A DNA stretch of 9,340 nt, from positions 8,933 to 18,272 of the forward strand of contig DJPR01000030.1 of the NCBI GenBank assembly GCA_002438605.1, written 5' to 3'. Shown in pieces: positions 6,048 through 9,340 of the stretch. Position numbers and translations under genes: made by a program. How positions within the stretch are numbered: position 1 is the first letter of the stretch; every line of letters begins with the position of its first letter. This DNA comes from Ruminococcus sp. UBA6407. GTDB taxonomy: Bacteria > Bacillota > Clostridia > Oscillospirales > Ruminococcaceae. The notes under the pieces are model-generated. The model was not told the DNA's origin. It worked only from the letters and a program-made list of their open reading frames with translations, and made no database searches.

Positions 6048-6186
6048 CTTTAGAAACAGTTGAAACTGTTTCTAAATTCACCCTGTGCGAAACGCTTGAA
6101 GGCATTATGTGGGACGTTGCCCCACACCCCACCAGAGACGCTGTCTCTGGACTCTGCCAAAGGGTTTGCTAACCCTTTGGAAACCC

Positions 6187-6278
6187 AGCATTGTTAAGGC
6201 TTTGTCCCACATACTGAAATGGCTTTCAGCCCTTTGGAAACCCAATGTAAACGCTTGCACCCGATGTTTCAGCCATTT
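6187..6278 (+). repeat. Copy-B-specific 3' extension with second CTTTGGAAACCC unit
   Basis: After the end shared with copy A come 45 bases and then another CTTTGGAAACCC at 6232-6243. The extension contains GTCCCACATA (6204-6213), the exact complement of TATGTGGGAC inside the repeat (6106-6115), so a long-range 10-bp stem can compete with the local one. CTGAAA/TTTCAG (6214-6219/6224-6229) forms a further hairpin, and AAATGGCT (6217-6224) can pair with AGCCATTT (6271-6278), which abuts the protease ribosome-binding site. This suggests an influence on protease translation, which is inference. Confidence 0.5.
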
Positions 6279-6294
6279 ATCAGGAGGTTTTATA

Positions 6295-7122
6295 ATGGAA
6301 AATAACCAGCTTACAAAAATAAACAGCTTTACACGCAGAAATTTCTCGGAGGACGAAATCTATATCTTCGACGTTATCCTCTGCGACAACGAAATCGACA
6401 GAGATGCCGAACGCTTTTCACATAACTCCCTTTTGTCACTTCAAAAACTCTTTATAGGCAAAACAGGTATCTCAGACCATAATCCCAAGTCTGAAAATCA
6501 GCTTGCCAGAATTTTTGATACTCAGCTTATCAAAGATAATTCACGTCTTACGTCATGGGGTGAGCCTTATGAGTATCTCAAAGCTTCGGTCTATATGATT
6601 CGTACAGACGCTAACAAAGACCTTATCGCCGAAATTGAGGGAGGCATTAAAAAGGAAGTCAGTATCTCATGCTCGGCACAAAAGAAAAAATGTTCAGTCT
6701 GCGGCTGTGATAAGGATACTGCCGTTTGTAGTCACATGAAAGGCAGAATGTATTCGGGAAAACTGTGCCATACAGTCCTTGATGACGTTACAGACGCTTA
6801 TGAATGGAGCTTTGTTGCTGTTCCTGCACAGGTCAATGCAGGCGTTACAAAGCACTATACCGAAAATGAAACTCACTTTACAGACGCTGATGTAAATGCA
6901 CTTAAAAATGCCCGTCAGGATATTTTCAGGGATATTATTCGGCTTGCATTTATGAACGGCGGTGAGGTTTATTCAAAGTCTGTGAGCGATATGGCTGAAA
7001 ATCTCGATATGCAGTCGCTTATCACTCTTAAACATAAGCTTGAAAAGAATGTCCCGACAGAAATCGGCTGTCAGCTTTTCGAGGAAAATGAGGAGTCCGT
7101 AGAGGCTTTCTCCATTAAGTAG
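6295..7122 (+). CDS. Prohead (capsid maturation) protease, S78/U35-like with cysteine-rich insert
   Basis: The product (275 aa) resembles phage prohead serine proteases that trim capsid and scaffold proteins during maturation. Landmarks are: FDVILCDNEIDRDAERF (25-41), an N-terminal strand pattern of the family; His62 in ISDHNP; Ser123 in KKEVSIS; and AYEWSFVAVPAQ (168-179), equivalent to the common E-x-S-x-V-x-x-P-A motif. His62 and Ser123 are the likely catalytic pair; Glu170 may be the third residue. A possible metal-binding insert has Cys133, Cys136, Cys138, Cys145, His147, Cys158 and His159. The C-terminal ~90 residues could act as scaffold. AGGAGG (6282-6287) lies 7 bases before the ATG at 6295. 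An in-frame extension back to 6109 only reads through the repeat. Unusually, the gene follows rather than precedes the capsid gene. Confidence 0.75.
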   Translation: MENNQLTKINSFTRRNFSEDEIYIFDVILCDNEIDRDAERFSHNSLLSLQKLFIGKTGISDHNPKSENQLARIFDTQLIKDNSRLTSWGEPYEYLKASVYMIRTDANKDLIAEIEGGIKKEVSISCSAQKKKCSVCGCDKDTAVCSHMKGRMYSGKLCHTVLDDVTDAYEWSFVAVPAQVNAGVTKHYTENETHFTDADVNALKNARQDIFRDIIRLAFMNGGEVYSKSVSDMAENLDMQSLITLKHKLEKNVPTEIGCQLFEENEESVEAFSIK

Positions 7123-7135
7123 AAATGAGGTAATT

Positions 7136-7504
7136 ATGCATATTGAATCAGTAAAATCACTTTTTACAATCTTTACAGGTGAAACCAATTATGACGCTTT
7201 TATGCCGATTATTAACCTTGCTGTTTCGGAAACGGAAAAAATGCTCCGTACCGATGCGGACACCGAGGACGTTCGCCTTGACTTTTTATGTGCCGCAATT
7301 GCAAATTTCCGCTTGGTTCAAATTAAATCGGCAAAGGACAGAACCCTTGCAACTGCGGCAGGAAAAGTGCTTAATTCGGAAAATAACAGCGGAACTCTTA
7401 AATATGCGGAAAAGCTTATGTGTGACTACATAAGCCTTTGTCGTGACCTTATTATATCCGACAGCTTTGCATTCATAGGCTTCGGAAAAGGAGATGAATT
7501 ATAA
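7136..7504 (+). CDS. Putative head-tail connector (gp6-like adaptor)
   Basis: The product (122 aa) is mostly helical: an N-terminal helix after MHIESVKSLFTIFTG, then NYDAFMPIINLAVSETEKMLR, a helix with LDFLCAAIANFRLVQIKSA, and a C-terminal helix KYAEKLMCDYISLCRDLI. Size, helical pattern and position after the capsid/protease genes fit the gp6/gp15-type adaptors that dock under the portal. No signature motif makes this certain. GAGG lies 5 bases before the ATG. Its TAA shares a base with the ATG of the next gene, so the two are translationally coupled. If it is not an adaptor, it is an unassigned structural protein of the same operon. Confidence 0.5.
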   Translation: MHIESVKSLFTIFTGETNYDAFMPIINLAVSETEKMLRTDADTEDVRLDFLCAAIANFRLVQIKSAKDRTLATAAGKVLNSENNSGTLKYAEKLMCDYISLCRDLIISDSFAFIGFGKGDEL

Positions 7505-7917
7505 TGCTTAAAGAAATAGTTGAACAGGTCATTGACTGCATAAAGGGAAGTGATATAAAAGAGGTTTTTCCCACTTATGACGGCTTGCTTTTGGAGCATC
7601 AGGGACGTGAGCTTGCAACATTTGTCGGAATAAACGGTCTTTCAGCAGGTCAGCCTGTTTATTCTTCGGATAAGATTTACTGTCCGTTTACTGCGGACAT
7701 TCTTGTTAAGGTGACTGTTCCGCAATACTGCAATTCCTATATGCTTTACGATTTTTTCTGCGATACAGTGCTTTCAAGGCTTGTGGAGTCGGAGATGATT
7801 TATCAGGGAATAAAGTCGGTTTCAATCAGATATGACAGCAATATAAACAGACTTGCTCTTGACGGCATTGTACGTCTTTCGGGAATTTTCTCAATGGAAA
7901 GGAGGTCTGCGGAATGA
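7504..7917 (+). CDS. Putative head-closure or tail-terminator protein
   Basis: The product (137 aa) starts LKEIVEQVIDCIKGSDIKEVFPTYD, then runs as alternating strands (ADILVKVTVPQYCNSYMLYDFFCDTVLSRLV) and ends in a strand-rich region (SVSIRYDSNINRLALDGIVRLSGIF). An N-terminal helix followed by a mixed alpha/beta body of about 130 residues is the shape of phage tail-terminator / neck proteins, and the slot after a connector gene is where these are found. AAAAGGAG (7486-7493) is 10 bases upstream. The gene starts on the last base of the previous stop and ends in an ATGA overlap with the next gene. I do not recognise a diagnostic motif, so the role is positional inference. Confidence 0.42.
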   Translation: MLKEIVEQVIDCIKGSDIKEVFPTYDGLLLEHQGRELATFVGINGLSAGQPVYSSDKIYCPFTADILVKVTVPQYCNSYMLYDFFCDTVLSRLVESEMIYQGIKSVSIRYDSNINRLALDGIVRLSGIFSMERRSAE

Positions 7918-8303
7918 ATCTTGAAACAGACGGAATGCCGCCGATTTGCGTTAGTATTGACGGATTTGATTTTTTTGCCGATGCCTTTAAAATCTCATGT
8001 ACACAATCAATAAAGGAACAGAACACACTGAATTCGGATATAGTTTACACAGGCATAAATCCAAAAACCTCAAAGCTGTTTTTCAAGGGACGTATTTACG
8101 GCTCGGACGCATCTGCTTTTACCGTCAAGGCGGCAGACCTCATTAAAAGTTCCAAAAATATAAATCTCACCTATAAAACGCTTGTTTTCAGCAATTGCAG
8201 GCTTATTTCATTTGTGGGGGAGGAAAATGCGGACGGTTTTCTTCATGCAGACCTTGAATTTGCAACTGCTGATGATATCGGGGAGGCTGAGGGCAATGGT
8301 TAA
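7914..8303 (+). CDS. Small predicted tail-side structural protein, unassigned
   Basis: I do not recognise this 129-aa protein. It is rich in predicted beta strands (PPICVSIDGFDFFADAFKISC, KLFFKGRIYG, NLTYKTLVFSNCRLISFVG, HADLEFATADD) with one helix around SAFTVKAADLIKSS, and has no signal peptide or membrane segment. AAAGGAGG (7898-7905) is 8 bases before the ATG, which overlaps the previous stop (ATGA). It overlaps the next gene, a hub-like protein, by 8 bases. Its place next to a gpD-like gene and its strand-rich make-up suggest a small tail-tube, adaptor or hub-partner protein. The KLFFKGRIYGSD strand followed by a helix also recalls the late part of hub domains, so a partner of the next product is possible. 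Confidence 0.35.
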   Translation: MNLETDGMPPICVSIDGFDFFADAFKISCTQSIKEQNTLNSDIVYTGINPKTSKLFFKGRIYGSDASAFTVKAADLIKSSKNINLTYKTLVFSNCRLISFVGEENADGFLHADLEFATADDIGEAEGNG

Positions 8304-9216
8304 GCTGATTTTAGTGAAAAAGGACGGTTCTCTTTTTGAGGAAAAGAATATTCTTTCCTTTGTTTTTTCCAAGGATATGTACGTTCCGTATACTGAGCTT
8401 TCAGTCCGATTTAAAGCACAGTCCGAGGATTTCAATAATGTATGTGAAGTGAAGCTTGTTTCAGTGGGTAAAGAAATTCACCATGGATTGTTGGATAATC
8501 TTGATTTTTATAAGGTTAAAGACTGTTTTATGTGCAGAATTGAGTCAAGGGGATTTACTTCACTGCTTTGTCAGAATCAAATTGAACCGGGACTTAAAAC
8601 AAATATCTCATTTAATTCGCTTATGGACGGCTATTATACTCTGCCGTATGTCACACATGAGGACAATTCCAACACCGGCAATTATATTTACGTCAAGGAC
8701 AATTCAAATATGTGGGACGGTGTTGTTAATCTCAGCTATAAGCTGTATGGAAACTATCCTTTTATCAGAGGTACAAACTGTGTGAGAATAACTCCTGCGG
8801 CAGACCGTTCTGAATTTCTATATTCAGACAATTCACTGCTGAGGTCGGGGACAAGACGGAGCACAAAGCGGTTTGCAAGTCATTTTCACATGGCGGATAT
8901 AAATGGTGAATATGGTCAGTTTGAGCTGACTGATGCGGATGTGGTAAGCAGTAAGATTATACGTCACCTTTATTTTGATTTGGACAAGCAGTTTCTTTAT
9001 TCTCCTCAGGAGGCTCTTGTTTATCGTGATAAGTATGATAAGCGTGCAGGACTGGAGTATTACTGTCTTTACAGCGGATATAATGGTGAGGACCTTTCAG
9101 ACCTTGTCAGCTTTGGTTCACTTCAGAAAAGGAAAATAAGCTCGGTAAAGATATACGGCGGCAATAACGGTATTTTTACGGAACTTGGAGTTTATGTTGA
9201 TGATTTCAATAATTAG
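8296..9216 (+). CDS. Putative baseplate/tail hub protein (gpD / XkdQ-like)
   Basis: The product (306 aa) starts with short strands (VKLILVKKDGSLFEEKNILSFVFSKD), then LSVRFKAQSEDFNNVCEVKLVSVGKEIHHGLLDNLDF, a pattern shared by phage late-control gene D / XkdQ hub proteins in which a disturbance strand is followed by xxIxxGxVDxxxx. Next comes the strand CRIESRGFTSLLCQNQIEPG, matching the usual gRsxxxLLxxNxxxPG segment. The rest is strand-rich with many aromatic residues. Such hubs sit at the tip of the tail and carry the spike. The ATG at 8296 overlaps the upstream stop by 8 bases; GGGGAGG (8280-8286) lies 9 bases upstream, and earlier in-frame starts lie inside the previous gene. It is the last gene before a strong terminator, so no tape measure or sheath follows. 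The family call is moderate. Confidence 0.5.
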   Translation: MVKLILVKKDGSLFEEKNILSFVFSKDMYVPYTELSVRFKAQSEDFNNVCEVKLVSVGKEIHHGLLDNLDFYKVKDCFMCRIESRGFTSLLCQNQIEPGLKTNISFNSLMDGYYTLPYVTHEDNSNTGNYIYVKDNSNMWDGVVNLSYKLYGNYPFIRGTNCVRITPAADRSEFLYSDNSLLRSGTRRSTKRFASHFHMADINGEYGQFELTDADVVSSKIIRHLYFDLDKQFLYSPQEALVYRDKYDKRAGLEYYCLYSGYNGEDLSDLVSFGSLQKRKISSVKIYGGNNGIFTELGVYVDDFNN

Positions 9217-9224
9217 TAATGTCG

Positions 9225-9254
9225 GGACGTTTTGATTTTCAAAACGTCCTTTTT
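9225..9254 (+). terminator. Strong intrinsic terminator at the end of the operon
   Basis: GGACGTTTTGA (9225-9235) and TCAAAACGTCC (9239-9249) form a perfect 11-bp stem with a TTT loop, followed directly by five T's (9250-9254). It starts 9 bases after the stop codon of the hub-like gene, a textbook Rho-independent terminator. It defines the end of the rightward transcription unit inside the window. Confidence 0.9.
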
Positions 9255-9265
9255 ATGTTTTCAAG

Positions 9266-9331
9266 GATTTTATATATTTGAAATCGGGTTTCCAAAGGAA
9301 TTTTATGTGCTTGAAATTGGGTTTCCAAAGG
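9266..9331 (-). repeat. Two tandem 33-bp units preceding inverted repeat copy C
   Basis: Bases 9266-9298 and 9299-9331 are direct repeats with five differences in 33. Each ends TTTCCAAAGG and contains GGGTTTCCAAAG, the reverse complement of the CTTTGGAAACCC unit found at the right ends of copies A and B. The two units therefore mark the variable terminal region of a third, inverted copy. Confidence 0.75.
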
Positions 9332-9340
9332 GTTGATAAC
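9319..9340 (-). repeat. Right end of an inverted third copy (C), cut by the window edge
   Basis: These 22 bases are the exact reverse complement of 384-405, the right end of copy A, including the loop ATC that distinguishes A from B. The stem and the CTTTGGAAACCC unit are both covered. The element continues beyond the window. Copies A and C are thus in opposite orientation and frame the whole segment. Confidence 0.75.

Larger units (their letters stand above)
5780..6186 (+). repeat. Copy B of the ~405-bp hairpin-rich repeat, inside the phage operon
   Basis: This is colinear with 1-405, offset 5779 at the left and 5781 at the right because of two single-base insertions. It separates the capsid gene from the protease gene, where phage operons normally have little or no gap. 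All stems of copy A are present. At the stem 6108-6126, a C-G pair of copy A (330/344) is a T-A pair in B (6110/6124), a paired change that keeps the stem, and an A.C mismatch of copy A becomes G-C. Just upstream is AAGTTTTAGGT (5767-5777), also found right after terL (3549-3559). Confidence 0.92.

Noticed and set aside
6109..6294. N-terminal extension of the protease reading frame
   Set aside because: It translates repeat sequence (LWKP strings) and has no ribosome-binding site, whereas AGGAGG sits 7 bases before the ATG at 6295.

Overview
Organism and setting. The window looks like chromosomal or prophage DNA from a low-to-moderate GC Gram-positive bacterium, probably a gut Clostridia member of the Ruminococcus / Oscillospiraceae type. 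The signs are strong AGGAGG ribosome-binding sites, phage proteins of clostridial type (PBSX-like terminase, HK97-fold capsid, cysteine-rich prohead protease) and short intergenic hairpin repeats. The genus is an inference; no rRNA or other marker is present.

Layout. (1) 1-430: copy A of a ~405-bp hairpin-rich repeat, at the left window edge. (2) 436-1362, minus strand: a CorA-family divalent cation transporter. Its leader (about 1363-1538) carries a strong promoter, a 15-codon leader ORF with a good ribosome-binding site, and two mutually exclusive 13-bp stems. (3) 1420-1830: divergent intergenic region with the corA promoter/leader, a MITE-like hairpin, and a possible promoter and palindrome for the rightward operon. 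(4) 1831-5760: terminase small subunit, terminase large subunit, portal and major capsid protein. (5) 5780-6243: copy B of the repeat, in the same orientation as A and about 97% identical to it, carrying a strong bidirectional terminator between capsid and protease genes. (6) 6295-9216: prohead protease, connector-like protein, two small head-tail/tail proteins and a putative baseplate-hub (gpD/XkdQ-like) protein, the last four overlapping or tightly spaced. (7) 9225-9254: a strong intrinsic terminator that closes the operon. (8) 9266-9340: two 33-bp tandem units leading into the right end of a third, inverted repeat copy (C), which runs off the window.

How it fits together. The rightward genes form a DNA-packaging and capsid set: TerS/TerL would recognise, cut and pump DNA through the portal into an HK97-type shell matured by the protease, and the following small proteins would close the head and join it to a tail component. 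No tail tube, sheath, tape measure, fibre, holin, lysin, integrase or repressor is present, and the operon ends in a terminator directly after the hub-like gene. With the flanking inverted repeats, this is either a decayed prophage fragment or a compact domesticated capsid/packaging module. The sequence alone cannot decide between them.

Most notable points: the terminator-bounded minimal capsid module framed by repeat copies A, B and C; the structured repeat itself, with one covarying base pair between copies; the protease placed after the capsid gene with the repeat exactly at that junction; and the corA leader peptide with switch-like RNA folding.
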